A stretch of DNA of 64,000 nt from Vanilla planifolia (lineage: Eukaryota; Streptophyta; Magnoliopsida; Asparagales; Orchidaceae): the NCBI GenBank assembly GCA_023846275.1, contig CM043874.1:23843630-23907629 (forward strand), read 5' to 3'. This document shows positions 12,491 to 25,229 of the stretch, piece by piece (the first letter of the stretch is position 1; each line of letters starts with the position of its first letter). The position numbers and the translations under genes were made by a program. Under the pieces are notes generated by a model. The model saw only the letters and a list, made by a program, of their open reading frames with translations. It ran no database searches and was not told where the DNA came from.

Positions 12491-12954
12491 CCCAAATCAG
12501 TTGTGTGTTTGTATTGGATAGCGAATCATGTTTTTTTTACGTCACAGCCGGCCATTTGGTGCGACAAGGCGATGGCTTCACTGGCTTCACATGTCGATGG
12601 AATTTGTGGTGAATTCCAGCAACAACAATGAATGGTAATCAATAGAAAAAATGATTCCAAAGCTTTATTTAACTTATTTCTTTTATTATTTTTATACCAA
12701 AATTTATATTGGAAAAACTCTAGTATTACTATTGAGATTATCTAAACTAAATTTAAAATAAAATACCCAAACTTTGATGAAAGTTTAGACCTTAGAGCTT
12801 ATTAAGATTAAGAAATAGAATAAAACATTATTTTGATTAATATGATGTTAGTGAATATAAAAGGTACTAATTTGTAAAAACTAAGCTCACATTAGATGTT
12901 AGGCTATTTGTTTACACATTAGAAAGATAAGATTTTGATGAAAATTAACTATTA
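12490..12954. other. Flank between peroxidase relic and gypsy element
   Basis: 12,490-12,620 keeps the GC-richer composition of the peroxidase relic and may be more of that gene, but no peroxidase motif can be read with confidence. From 12,640 the DNA becomes AT-rich. It should contain the 5' LTR and primer-binding site of the gypsy element to the right, but I could not recognise either. Confidence 0.35.
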
Positions 12955-12974
12955 TCTAGATCATAAGAAGAACT

Positions 12975-13560
12975 TAAGATTTTCATACGAGCTAAATATG
13001 TATCTATATCTTATTTAGATAAACTTTTGATAAATGGCAACATTTATCTTAAGATTCAAAGATTATTGATGAATACATTGCTAAATTTAAGGATTACATG
13101 CTTAAGTATGGTGTATAATAACAGGATGAGTAGTATTATCTCTATTTCAAGTTGGATTTAGAGTCTATTTAGACAGAGCTATACTTGAAAAATATTACTA
13201 GTTTGGAAAAGACATATGAAGTGATTCATGATATGGAAATATTAAAGGATCGACTGCTCGTAAGAGTGAGGTTCTTTTAACTACTTCTCACCTTCAAACT
13301 TGTACCACTACTTCTAACACTCCTAACTACTTCACTCTATAAGCAAATCATGACCTTCTACCCAAATCACCAACCCATCAAATCCAACCCTTCGACAAAC
13401 CATCTATTGATTCCAGAATATAATTTTACCATTATCATAAAAGGGGGCGTGTCACAGCTCAGTGGCCTAAGAGATCCTTACATATAGATATAGAAGAAGT
13501 AAAAGAAAATACTAAAGTTAAAGAAGAGAAAATTAAACACCAAAATTAGGAGGCTAAAGA
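12975..13560 (+). pseudogene. Ty3/gypsy gag and zinc-knuckle remnant
   Basis: The recognisable gag core reads EYIAKFKDYMLKYGV near 13,070-13,115, then LYLKNITSLEKTYEVIHDME near 13,181-13,240. This is the conserved end of the chromovirus gag domain. The zinc knuckle near 13,425-13,500 survives as KRGRVTAQWPKRSLHIDIEE; in an intact CCHC knuckle a cysteine stands where W is seen. Its role was to form the particle and bind element RNA. Stops and frame changes interrupt it. Confidence 0.75.
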
Positions 13561-13589
13561 AGAATTATAAGTAATAGGTAAAATAATTT

Positions 13590-14110
13590 ACTATATTGGG
13601 TCACCCATAATTATTGTGAGATATACTTTTAGTATATTAAGATCATAGGAAGATCATAACATGGTAATATATTTAGTTCTTCCTTTAGAATTATGGATAA
13701 TTATAAAATAATCATAGATAGTAGTACTTGTATCAATGCCATAGTATAAAATATTATCAAAATAACATACTTAACACTCATAGACCATCCTTAATCATAC
13801 ATTGTACCTTGGATTGACAAAACTTTGGTTTCATATGATAAAGGTGTTGTGTTCTTTTAAAACTTGGTTAATATTTTGAGAAACTATAATGTGATGTTAT
13901 CCTAAAGTAAGTAGGTAGCCATATTTTAGAAAGTCTATAATTATATGATAAAAATGTTATCCTAAATAGAATATTTAATAAATGCACTTTGATATACGAG
14001 GAAAAGAGGATTACACTATGCTCTTCACCTCCCTCAAAAGAAATTTCTAACCTAAATGCTCCAAAAGCAAAAGATAAAGAAAAAGGGGAAATTGTTTAGT
14101 ACTATTACAT
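13590..14110 (+). pseudogene. Ty3/gypsy aspartic protease remnant
   Basis: Near 13,690-13,740 the frame reads KIIIDSSTCINAI, corresponding to the IIDSGS-type active-site loop of the retroelement aspartic protease. The second position after Asp-Ser is Ser where Gly is expected. It is followed by HP-x-SYIVPWIDKT near 13,785-13,825, the conserved segment that precedes the RNA-directed polymerase in this family. Further pieces of the linker (IYEEKRITL near 13,995) follow in shifted frames. Confidence 0.65.
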
Positions 14111-14204
14111 TACCTAATATTAAGAGGGATATGGCCAATGGTAAAGTTATCTAGTTTGTAGAAATTTGATAAACACACATTAGTATACCAACCCCCACCA
14201 CTAA

Positions 14205-14770
14205 TAGCTCAACCTTTTTAGAAGAATTTCCTGACATATTCTTTGATGACTTGCCAGACATGCTGTTACTATTGAGAGATATTCAACATACTATAGATCT
14301 AGTTTCCAGTGCCTCATTACCACATTTATGACATTACTAATTATATCTATCAGCTTATGCAAAACTTATTTGACACATAAATGAGCTTAATTGTAAGTGA
14401 TTTATTAAGAAAAGTTTTAATCCATGCATTCTCCCCACTGTGTTGGCTCTTAAAAATGATAAAACTTAGTGTAAGTGTATAAATAGCTATGTCATTAACA
14501 AAATAATTATAAAATATAGATTTCTAAATCTTAGGCTTGATAATTTATTAGATCAAATGGTTTAGAGCTAACATATTTTGTAAAATAGATATATAAAGTG
14601 GATATCATCAGGTTGGAGTTCACCCAAGTGATGGATGGAAGAGTGCTTTTGAGGAAAAAAAATAAACTATATGAATAGATGAGTATGCCATTCAAATTAT
14701 CAAATATATTAAGTATACTTATGAAATCTATGACTTAGGTTTTGAGACCTTATCTAAGTAATTTAATAGC
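14205..14770 (+). pseudogene. Ty3/gypsy reverse transcriptase N-terminal half, remnant
   Basis: The frame reads FLEEFPDIFFDDLPDMLLLL and then RDIQHTIDLV near 14,217-14,311, the entry to the RT domain. INKIIIKYRFLNLRLDNLLD is at about 14,495-14,554, and SGYHQVGVHPSDGWKSAF is at 14,598-14,652. The catalytic YxDD region should lie just past 14,770 but is not readable. Many stops are present. In a live element this enzyme copies element RNA into cDNA. Confidence 0.82.
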
Positions 14771-14884
14771 CAACTAAAACTTAGGCAACCTTTTTCATAG
14801 TCCAGTAAGGGACACAAGTTTCTACTTAGGATCTTGTATTACTATGCATAAAATTTACTTATGATAATTTTGTTAATTAAATAA

Positions 14885-15560
14885 TGGGTGTCTATTCAAA
14901 ATTTGTTTTGGAGATTATCCTTTATGTTTTATTGATTTGATCCCCTTATCTTTTGAGTTTTGTACTTCTGAGTTTACTTAATTTTTTGTTGATCATGTTT
15001 CATCATTACATAAACATATTACTAAATAAATTAACTTAATTAATGACATATATAAATGACTAGCAGATGCTTATAGACAACCTAAAAAAACTTGCTTAAG
15101 ATGACTATATAATGATTTGTGCTAGACTTAAGAGATTTTTATTAGGAACCTTTAGTAAATTACATGCCCATGGTGTTGGACCATTTAGCATTATAAAAAA
15201 CTAGATCTCAACACATACGTTTTGGATTTATGAAAAGATTATGAAGTTAGTTTTATCTTTAATATTTAAGATTTTGTATCTTATATGGAATCATACTTAA
15301 TACCTAGTAAGTATTTTGAGGCTTTTTTGCCATTATCAAGTGAACCTATCCCATTAATATCTTTAACCCCATCTAATGAGTTGAGAGATCAACTAGAGCA
15401 AATATTAGGTAATCAAATAGTTCTCACATAGGATAAAGCATAATAGATATTTCTAGTATAACAAGGACATCTCTTCTCTAAAGACACTTGGATCCCTAGG
15501 GAGAAGCTTCACTACTTAAATCCAAAGATGTTATAAAGTAGTATCAGAGACCCTAGCTCC
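14885..15560 (+). pseudogene. Ty3/gypsy integrase C-terminus and chromodomain remnant
   Basis: The segment begins SPFKICFGDYP and then LIPLSFEF near 14,890-14,960, the conserved stretch after the integrase core. The GPFSII motif is near 15,179 and DLNTYVLDL near 15,207-15,231. A chromodomain-like end, SKDTWIPREKLHYLNPKML, is near 15,479-15,535. In chromoviruses the chromodomain steers insertion toward marked chromatin. The aromatic and acidic residues around TWI are kept, but stops occur on both sides. Confidence 0.75.
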
Positions 15561-16320
15561 TTAAAGTTGAGCCATTTCTTACTTGGGGTGATGACATAGT
15601 AGCATCTCACACAGTGCACAAATGTTCCACTTGGATGCATATTTGTCTTATTTGGACTCAAAATAGTGTTAAGAATAATTTTTGTACTTCTTATTAGTCT
15701 CTATTATCATAACTATTAGAGTATTGATTATAATCAACCTTTGTTTATCATCACATGCTTTAGTTCATCTAGTTATTTGTTCTATACTTTATTTTGAGCC
15801 ATTTGAAAATTAATTGATAGCATTTTGGATATTTTTAAAATTTGAATTTAGTTTAGATAATCCCTACAATAGTCTTGTGGTTTTTATCAGTGTAAAATTG
15901 GTTAAAAGTGGCTCAAATATGACTTAAATTAAGCTTTGGAGCTATTTTTATTGTCGTTTTCCTATTTAACCCATGTTGACCCATGCATCCCACTTTGCCT
16001 ACTTGATCCATGACAACTAAGAATTCACATTGACCTTCACTGATTCATGAACCAATGTCAACTAGTGCTTATGCCAACCCACAAACCCCTATTAAACCAT
16101 GAATCTATGTTGATTCACATCAACTCACATCATGTGTTTCAGCATACTATTTCACAAAATGGATAAGTTATTTGAGAACTATTTATTGCATTCAATTTTA
16201 TGGTTTTTCAAAGATTTTTTTCCAAAATTTGAAGTATTTTTTTTGTAATTTGTGGTTGATATATCTATAAGGTGTTCTCTCCCTTAACCCTTCCCAACAG
16301 ACCTTCTTTGATTAATAATA
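15561..16320. other. Probable 3' LTR/flank of the gypsy element
   Basis: This is non-coding DNA following the chromodomain. By position it should contain the 3' LTR. There is a run of near repeats of a 'ttgacccatg / tgattcatgaa / ttgattcacat' motif at 15,970-16,130. No matching 5' LTR was found upstream of the element, so boundaries cannot be set. Confidence 0.3.
15970..16135. repeat. Degenerate short repeat around 'catgttgacccatg'
   Basis: The words 'acccatgttgacccatgcat', 'acattgaccttcactgattc', 'caatgtcaactagtg' and 'ctatgttgattcacatcaac' follow one another. This suggests an eroded minisatellite of about 25-35 bp. No function is apparent. Confidence 0.35.
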
Positions 16321-17189
<869 letters not shown>

Positions 17190-17190
<1 letters not shown>

Positions 17191-19250
17191 AGGTCTCTAT
17201 AAATAGAGAAACTCACCATATTATATGACATAAAATTTTGGATAAAGTAATGTAGTATTTTTGCCAAACTTGCTTGATACAAGATCTATCATAAGCAATC
17301 ATCCAAACATGTGATTCTTATGGTGCCTAAGGAAGGAGAGCAAAAGGCTATAAGAGCACCTAATTATTAGAAAATGGCTTAACCCTACTACTCTTTATTT
17401 CATCTTATAGGAGGGATTACTCGTCAGTTCAAATTCTTTAGTTTATGCAAGTGAATATATGATTTACTTTATTTATAATGTAAGAACACTTATGTGTATC
17501 ATGCCACTTCACTAACAACTTGAATTACATTAGGTGTGAGTAATTAAACCACTCCCTTTTGTAGATTAAGATCCCTCATATTAAAGAATTTGTGTAAGTC
17601 TTTAGCTTTTGGGAAAGTACTTTCTTATCTAGTGATCTTAAGATCTTTTTATTCTAAATCTATAGCACTCTGGGTAAGTTGTTGTACTGATCCATTGATT
17701 GAACTTAAGTATTTTCTTATTGTCTATGTGCTAATCATAGGTTTTAACAATTTCATTATAATTTCTATCTTTAGGATTTCCTTGTACGAAAATCAAAGTT
17801 CTTAGAAATTATTGAGTCACAATGCTTAAATCTTAAGCCATCCAAAACCTAATATAGGGCTCATCCAAGACTTTAACTTTCTTTCAAACCAATTAAAGGT
17901 ACTTAACCTTATCTGATATTCAAAATTCAAACCTTAGGTATTTAAATTTCAAATCATAAGTTTTTAAATTTCAATCTTAGGGTATTCAAATTTTAAAACT
18001 AAGATATTTAAATTTCAAATCTTATGTAATTCAAATTCCAAACCTTAGGTCCTCTTGGTCAATCTAATTGGACTTTAGTCTTAGCTTGAACCAATCAAGC
18101 ATACTATTTAAACTTTAAAATTTTGTAATTCTTAGATCCTACTTGATTGAACCAAACTCAATTTCTCGAGCCCAATTGAGACCCATAGTCAACCTCAATC
18201 TTCTTCCATGGCTAACTTAAGCCCCTCATGTCTCTCCCACAAGGAACTCAAGGGCTATGCATGCTTTTAAAGCAATATAAAGTCCCTTCTATAGTTTTTG
18301 TAACTAACACAAGCCTTTAGTCAAGCTAGACAACCTAGCCCCAAGGCTTAACCTAAGGCAAATGCTTCATTTTAGACACAAAATTCATATCTAGTGTTCA
18401 ATTTTTGTGAATGAAAATTTTCTTATGTTCTTAGTGATGCCTCTTAGTACAATTAAAATAATGTTTTTAGGTTTTGTTGTCTTAGTTTGTCTTCATATCA
18501 TTCTTAATTTTAGGTTAGTATAACTTTAGCATTCATTCATGATCAAATTTCATTATTTTGACATGAACATAATTGCACATTTATCATGATAAATCCTAAA
18601 ACATAATATGTAGAAAGAACCAAGTTACTTCACGATAGAAAATCTATCCTAATCATGATTCAATTCATGGTTTGATTTATCTACAACATTTGAAGAAATT
18701 TATCCATCAAGATCGTAATTCCTATATCTGTCACTTCCTAACTTGATAAAATTTATATGATTGTTGGTACAATCCATTAGCTCTCTAAATAATCAACTCA
18801 TTGGACTTAGATTTTACTTCTCAACTCACTTGTCAAGTGTTTCAACTATTCACATCTCTATCTTTCTTATACTATATCATATTGTATAATGTGTTGGGGT
18901 CATATTGTATGATAGCAAAACTTATTTCTTAACTTATTGAGCATGTTTGACCTTTAACATTCATGACATCATTATACTATATGACCACCAAGTCATACAA
19001 GTATGACTAAAGTCCTTGACAATCTATTCGTACTTGCATCTCTATTACTTTTGTTGTCTAATCATATTGTATGATATTCACAACTAATAATCCAAACAAG
19101 TTTCTTTTCTCACCATGACATATGATATTCTACCAAAATAATATATGGTTCTTATCAAATATAATTAGCAATAATCTAATTTGATCACTCAAATTTATAA
19201 GTATTTAATTGATAAAATAAAAAAAAATAACATACCTTGGTTAGCCACTT
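17190..19250. other. Non-coding DNA, probably a 3' LTR of the minus-strand chromovirus
   Basis: There is no protein homology on either strand. The right end abuts a purine-rich tract (minus strand AAGGTGAGGAGAATATTGTA, 19,255-19,275) that resembles the polypurine tract and LTR start of the chromovirus to its right. Part of this block is therefore probably that element's 3' LTR. The 18,890-19,140 part is rich in TATGAT/ATCATA words. Confidence 0.35.
17925..18060 (+). repeat. Degenerate minisatellite, about 25-28 bp unit
   Basis: Five to six successive copies of a 'ttcaaaccttaggtatttaaat' type unit occur: 'attcaaaccttaggtattta', 'tttcaaatcataag', 'tttcaatcttagggtattca', 'tttaaaactaagatattta', 'tttcaaatcttatgtaattc' and 'ttccaaaccttagg'. 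Units differ at several positions and vary in length. Confidence 0.75.
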
Positions 19251-19254
19251 TTAT

Positions 19255-19600
19255 GGATACAATATTCTCCTCACCTTAATTTAGATTTCATCTTTGAAAT
19301 TAAGAAAATAGCTTTAACCACTTGTGATGAATCTCATCCTCTATCTCCCAAGTAGCTCCTCTTGATTATTCCATAATAACTTTTCCATATGTAGCTTCTA
19401 TTTCTTAATTGTCTAGTACCAAACTCCAAAATAGGAATAAAACACTATTGACAGAAAGCATTTGGCTATAGCTAAAGATCTTTAAGGCCTTCTTAAAGAA
19501 TATGTTAAAGATCTAATACATATTTCTTAAGATTAGAGACATGTAAAACACCATGTCTTAAAACTATGTGTTGGATTAAATTGATAAGAAAATTGACAAA
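19255..19600 (-). pseudogene. Chromovirus (Ty3/gypsy) integrase C-terminal remnant, minus strand
   Basis: The minus strand reads a SNLRNMY-type segment (the 'HVSNLKKY' region of the family) near 19,540. It then reads LVLDN, stop, EIEATYGKVIME near 19,380-19,430, and GATWEIEDEIHH with KWLKLF near 19,310-19,360. The order and the ATWE-x-E-x-E motif match the end of the polyprotein in Tekay/Del-type chromoviruses. It is followed on the minus strand by a FKDEI word and a purine-rich tract, as expected before the 3' LTR. Three or more stops are present. Confidence 0.7.
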
Positions 19601-19689
19601 GGATCTTTTAATACAATTGTACTTTACACTAGATCTTGAACATTAGGATAAAAGTTGATATTTAGCCAAACTCTAAAGACTTTTAGTAA

Positions 19690-21420
19690 CCAAGTATTTC
19701 TTTTTCTTAGTTATGCTTGGGATTCTTGTAGCATGGCTTGGTTAAATCATGAGAGGCTTGGCTTAGACCTTATATGGACCTTGGTGCTTCTAAGATGCGT
19801 TAGTACCCTCAATTTCTAAATAAAAAGCTTTAAAGGGCTTGATTTAAGGCCTTCTAAAAAGGATAGGTTGGTTGAGTTCATAGGTAGGCTTGTAAGAATA
19901 GGAGGGTCCTTACAACGTGTGCTTAAGTTTAAGAATATCTTATGATTAACAATTAATGTCATGGCCATATGATTAATCCCTAAATGGGGGTTTAATGTGA
20001 TTGGATGCTCTTGGGAGAACCCTAGAAAGTGATCTTTAGATTCATGTAAGTCACAACTAGTATGAGGAAATGGGTCATTATTAGCTTAGATTTTAGTTAA
20101 ATCTAATAAGGGTAAGTCTGGCTTTGGTTTAATCTTCAAATCTTAGTTTTAAGAATAGCTTATGATTAAGAATTACTATCATGGCCTTATGGTTAATCCT
20201 TAAATGGGGATTAATATGATTGGATTCTCTTGGGTGAACCCTAGAAAGTGATCTTTAAATTCATGTAAGTCACAACTAACATGAGGAAATGGGTCATTAT
20301 TAGCTTAGATTTTGGTTAAATCAAAGAAAGATAAGTCTTTCTTTTGTTTAGTCTTTAAGTCTTGGTTTATGATGATGAACATCTTAAAAGAAGTGCTTGG
20401 GATTGAACCAAGAATATTAATACTTGGTCAGTCCTTGTACATGCTATGGATAAGGCCTTAAGTTAGAAAAACTCTCAATTAAAGCCTTAGATAAAGGATA
20501 AAGGGCTTGATTTTGGGCTTAGAGTTATGTTATGCTTGATCAAGGGGCTAGTTGACCTTGTGTGTTGGTTAAACCCTATACATGGCTTAGATGTTTGGTT
20601 AAGACCATAATTTGGTCTCTTAGGCCATGGATGATATCTTAGATAGTAGTCTGGGGCATATGTGTGACTCAAGAGAGATAGTTTGAGATGGGTTCAATGA
20701 CTCAAGTTTGCTTATGAAGTCTTAGAGTCATAAGAGAAAATCATTTGAACCCAAACTTATAATGATTGACCATATGTTCGAAAATGCACCTAAGGGTAAA
20801 ATTCATGGATGTGTACCTCAGTGAAAGCTCAAGAGTAATTTAGATAAGCAATGTGGCCTTCAAGACAATTTGAGATAAGTTTAAGAGTAAAGACTAATTA
20901 TTTATATAACATCTAAACATGGTAGGGTACCTTAAATAGACTGTTTATAGTTTATAAAAAACCCTACAGTGTCCCAAAATAAGTAGAAACCCTAGATACA
21001 CTATTAGAGTTTAAGAGATACCATATGATTAACCATAGATAATTATTTAGAGTTTTAAGAAAAACTTAAGAGTGCCCCAAATAATAAAATAATCTTAGAT
21101 AGTTAGAATAGTAGGTTAGAGTAATGTAAATATGGCACTCTTGATAATCTTAATGAAGATAAGATTTAAGATATAGAGTACCTTAAGGTTTAGATACTTA
21201 AGCTAGAGATTGTTAGCTCAATTATTAGGACTCTCATTGGATAAGAAAGTAACTATTTTGCATGATTGGATAAACCTATAAGGAGAGTGTAAGATCATGT
21301 GATAAAAAACTTCAAGTATGGTTGAGTACCATTTGCATATTGAGCCTTGCGATGGGATAGTTTTTTATTTGAGCCTAATGAGGTGATATGTATTGTGGTG
21401 TTTACACTTAGCCTTTATTT
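19690..21420 (+). repeat. Family C long repeat, plus-oriented copy
   Basis: This stretch resembles the reverse complement of about 28,100-29,560. For example 'aaagggcttgatttaaggcc' near 19,834 pairs with 'aaagggttaatttaaggtct' on the minus strand near 29,365. 'tatatggaccttggtgcttc' near 19,771 pairs with 'gggtggaccttgatttctac' near 29,405. The two copies are inverted around the copia element. The composition is non-coding and LTR-like. Boundaries are uncertain. Confidence 0.5.
19931..20375 (+). repeat. Local tandem duplication, 220-bp period
   Basis: 19,931-20,150 and 20,151-20,375 are close copies, each starting 'aagaatatcttatgatta' or its variant. Both contain 'gaaccctagaaagtgatctt', 'catgtaagtcacaact' and 'atgaggaaatgggtcattat'. 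The inverted family C copy near 29 kb was not seen to carry a doubled unit, so this is probably a duplication specific to this copy. Confidence 0.9.
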
Positions 21421-22020
21421 AATAATAATAAATTTTAAATATTTTTAATGAATTTGGTTTAGTATATTTATAGATTTTAGATAGTTGATGTGTTTATTTA
21501 TGAAAGAAATTAAATAAGAAGAAAAAATGTCATATCTTATAGAGATCATCTTTGTTAGAGTAGTAGACCATCAAGAGATATATTTTAACTTTATTTTGTG
21601 ATATTTTAATTTTATTTTCTATTAGAATGTTAAGTTTGACTAAAACTATTCTTCAAAGACATGAAAATTAAATTTTATTTAAATTAATTATATTAAAACA
21701 ATATTTAAGTTTTTAATATCTTTGATCATCATACCTTATTTCTCTTAAAATTTTTTTTAATATCTTCAAAAAAAATTCAACAATAATTAATTAAATTTTA
21801 AAAGAAATAAAAAAATTAATTCTACTTTTAATTCACTAATCCTTATCTTACCAAGTATTGGGAAAGGATATTAATAGTCTTAAGCACAATTCATGTAGTA
21901 ATTGAGTTTGAGAATTACTCTCAAACCTAGATTTATGTGTCGCATAAGATCAAGACATTTCTTTGCACATCTTCTTAAGTTATTGGCAACATAGGTGACT
22001 AAGTCCCAAACAAATAAGGA
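21420..22020. other. AT-rich junction between family C repeat and copia element
   Basis: No coding signal. The left border of the copia 5' LTR must lie between here and the TATA word at 22,500, but I could not fix it because no 3' LTR is preserved for comparison. Confidence 0.35.
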
Positions 22021-22499
22021 GTAGACAAACCCAAAATTAGGCTACCTCTAAAACACATAATAAGTCTAATAAGGAAAATAAAAGTACAAATAAACCATGT
22101 GGGAATATAACGAAAAGCTTTTTTTGTGTAGTTAAAATTTGAATTGTAGGAGTGATGTAAGCTATCCAATTACACAATTTTGCGATTGCATAGTTTACAC
22201 TTCATCTGTCGATAAAGTTAAATCTTGTGATTAGATCACAATTTATATCTAATGTCCTAAATAAGTTCTAAAATTTTTAATAGCATTAGTTTAATCCTAG
22301 TCATTTGATTGCATAGTTTTTGTGATTGAATGGTCTGGGATAATTTTGATCATTTAACTCCTAACAACAACTATTTTAGGGATTATTTTTGAACCATTAG
22401 AATATTTATTTTAATAATATTAAGTTTTTAATTAATTTTTTTTTCAACCTTTAATGGCTAATTTGATTTTTGTTAAGTAGTTTTACTATTAAAAATATC

Positions 22500-22507
22500 T
22501 ATAAATA
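22500..22507 (+). promoter_or_regulatory. TATA box in the copia 5' LTR
   Basis: TATAAATA lies 260 bp upstream of the primer-binding site, a normal spacing for an LTR U3-R border. The downstream 22,510-22,760 segment is pyrimidine-richer and non-coding, as expected of R-U5. Confidence 0.55.
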
Positions 22508-22766
22508 GGTGAATTCTTGAACATAATAGATTAGTAAAACTTTTACAACTATTCTTACGAAAAGTTTTCAAGTCGCAACTTTGAAATCATTATCGACCAG
22601 TGCTCATTATCGCCTCCTTATGTTGTGTTCTTCTTCATTGAACTCCAAATTTTTTTGTTTTCTTCATATCAGCTATGCTCTCATTTTCTTATTTTTTAAT
22701 TAATTAAATTAAAATTATTGTGCTTAATTGAGCAAATCATCAAGCAAGGAACTAATTTTTACAAAT

Positions 22767-22774
22767 TGGTATCA
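22767..22774 (+). other. Primer-binding site of the copia element (tRNA-Met type)
   Basis: TGGTATCA matches the first eight bases of TGGTATCAGAGC, the complement of the initiator tRNA-Met 3' end used by most plant Ty1/copia elements. The bases that follow (TCCC) have diverged. It lies 0.47 kb before the start of gag. Confidence 0.65.
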
Positions 22775-23239
22775 TCCCTTTCCTTTCCTCTTTCTACTAA
22801 TTTTATTTCATTGTAAGGCATTATAGCCTATTTATTTTATCATTATTTTGAGAATTTATTCTACTTATATTTTGATGAAAGACTTATATAATTTTTTTGT
22901 TATTTGGTTTTTGTTGGGGTAGAAGAAGACTTGATTTGAAGTCAAATCACTTAAAAATTATTTATATTCACTTTTAAACTTTTAGATATTTTTATTTCAT
23001 AATGCTTCTAAAAAATTTATTATTAAATAAAAATTAATATATTTTAAAATAAAATTAAATTTTATATTAATTTGTTTTAGAGATTTGCTGAAGTCTTTCA
23101 AAAATATTTTTAAACTATTTCTTTAAATTATTTTAAAAAAATTAAAATTCTTATTCCTAACAATTCACCACCACTTACTAAACCATATTTCAATTTATAT
23201 TAGATTAAGATTCCTTTTAATTGGAAAAACTTCTATGGA

Positions 23240-24330
23240 GATCTATGGCTCAAATTAATGCTTCAACTACACTAGGTGAAGGTGTGTCTTCCAATATGCC
23301 ATCACTTTTTTATGGTAATTATTATCCCTATTAAAAACTTAGATGGCTAGTTATTTAAAATTTATTAATAGAAAAATAAAAAATTAATGCAAACTCTATT
23401 TAATTTTTCACTTAAAAAATGTTTAAAGTTCTTTTGTACCTAAATCTTTTTGTGAAATAAATAGAAGTGAAAACATAAAGTAAGTATTTTTATTATGCTT
23501 TGAATGTTATCAAATTTAATAGAATTTAATTTGGCATAAATTAAAGATAAACTATAAAGTATGTTAAGGTACCTCTTTAGTTAAGGAAAATAAAATAAAA
23601 ATGATAATAAATGACTATGAGCTATTTAGAATGCTTTCAAATGAGTCCATTAAACACGTGTTAACAAGATTTATGAATATCATAAACACACTTGTTTATT
23701 TAGGAAAGTCAATTTGTATAAATAAATAAGTAAAGAAGATACTCACAATTTTATTAAAAGAGTATGATCCACTTACAAGTACCATCATGATAGTTAAAAC
23801 TATTTCGACAATGATAATAGATGAGTTGAAGGGTGAGCTCATGACTAATGAGCTAGAAATAAAGAGGAGAAAAGAAGAAGAATAGTTAATTGAGAAGAAC
23901 AAAACAAGGAGGAAGGAACAAACAAAATAACATTGAAGGTAGAAGAAGGCACTTCAAAAGAGAAGTTCACTAATAATGATGGCATTAATTTAATCTCTAA
24001 AAGTTTATCTGAAGTTCTTAGTGTTGTAAGAAAATATAGAAATCAAAAGTTTAAGAGAAGATTAAGAAGAAAAGAGAAAATTATTTGTCATGAGTATGAA
24101 AAGCTAAGACATTTGAGACCAGCATATCCTATCATGCAAGAAAGAATTGAAAAAAAAAGAATAAGATGAAGAAAACTAAGAAGAAGAAAAAGTAAGTATT
24201 GAAAAAATGTTGAAGTGATTTAAGAGAGACATATACAAGTGAAGAGGAACACAATAACGAAGGATTCTTTTGCATGATGGATAAAAAGAAGAGGATTAAG
24301 AGGAAAGTGCATCTACAACTGAGGAAGAGA
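23240..24330 (+). pseudogene. Ty1/copia gag remnant with zinc knuckle
   Basis: The start is recognisable as the MAQINASTTLGE region near 23,246, followed by a YP...R/W-MAS-L-KFINRK segment, the opening of copia gag. The KVEEGTSKEKF stretch near 23,933 leads into a basic region and the knuckle IICHEYEKLRHLRPAYP at about 24,080-24,130. In an intact element this would be C-x2-C-x4-H-x4-C. Here only the first Cys and the His remain; the second Cys is Tyr and the last is Tyr. One open stretch of 78 residues (23,933-24,169) survives. An acidic tail (EEEK-rich, to about 24,330) follows. Confidence 0.78.
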
Positions 24331-24879
24331 AAAAATATTCAAATAAAAAAATAGCTAAATAGTTACTTAATGTTTACAAAAAGTATGAAACTTTAAGCAA
24401 ATAATATAAAAATTTAAAAAAGGAATATTATGAAGTTATAAGTCTTTATGATCAAATTAAAAATAAGAATGATACATATTTAACAATATGAAAAAGGATA
24501 ATGATGATTTAATACAAAAAGCTAATCATCATGTATTATTAGTTAAAGAATTTAATGATTTTAACACTTTGCACACTACATGCTCACTTTTAGAAAGAAA
24601 ACAAATTAGTAAAGAAATCTTTATTGCAAGTGGGTTTCATTTGCATTGGCTTAATGGCAATGTTATAATGTTAATATGTTACATGGTTATAATAAACTTA
24701 CATATTATTACATGCTTTCCTTTCACACTTTATATGTATGCAGAATTAGAAATAATATTCATTCAAATATTCTTACTTATGCATGGGTAGTGAAGGTAAA
24801 TAATAGCTTTATTACTCTAAATGTGTTGGACCCATAATAGATTGTGTTCTTAAATCTAACATTTAATTTGTGAGTGGAA

Positions 24880-25100
24880 TGATGTCTTCTTTTTAAGACT
24901 AAAGAAGTCATGTAGTTCTTGGATATTGGGTGTTCAAGATACATAGTAGGACATATCAAGCTGTTCATCCAACTAAAAGTTTATGATAGATAAAAATTAT
25001 GCATGGTGATAATTTAAAGAAATCTTTCAAAGAATTAGGTACCATTGAAAACTCTATATTTTAATTACAAAAGTTTTATTTTTTCAAAACTTAAAATTTA
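24880..25100 (+). pseudogene. Ty1/copia aspartic protease remnant
   Basis: Reading from about 24,899 gives TKEVM, a stop, then FLDIGCSRYIVGHIKLF. This corresponds to the WYLDSGCSRHMTG active-site region of the copia protease, with the catalytic Asp kept and the following Ser replaced by Ile. GDNLKKSF (near 25,007) is the conserved G-D-N flap region. Confidence 0.72.
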
Positions 25101-25229
25101 ATTTATTTAGCATTAATCAATTTTGAGATGACGAGTTTAGTATTTTATTTGATATTATTACATGTATAATTAGAAAAAATAAAAATATATTAATTATTAT
25201 ACCTAGAAAAAATAATACTTATTTACTTG

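Larger units (their letters stand above)
12955..15560 (+). mobile_element. Decayed chromodomain Ty3/gypsy retrotransposon with internal deletion
   Basis: The order on the plus strand is gag, zinc knuckle, protease, reverse transcriptase, integrase C-terminal region and chromodomain, which is the layout of a plant chromovirus. All parts carry several stops and frameshifts. The distance from the RT core (ends about 14,770) to the integrase C-terminal region (starts about 14,885) is only about 0.1 kb. RNase H and the integrase catalytic core are therefore missing, a deletion of more than 1 kb. No LTR pair could be delimited. It cannot encode working proteins. Confidence 0.82.

Noticed and set aside
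12530..12625. Plus-strand peptide with RQGDGFTGFTC near the peroxidase relic, considered as another peroxidase piece
   Set aside because: It is on the opposite strand to the clear fragment, and the resemblance to the family's GRRDG region is too short to support.
24488..24790. 100-residue open frame starting MKKDNDD, plus strand
   Set aside because: It sits between gag and protease of the copia element. The first part is the decayed gag-protease linker and the rest is frame-shifted AT-rich sequence, so it is not a separate gene.
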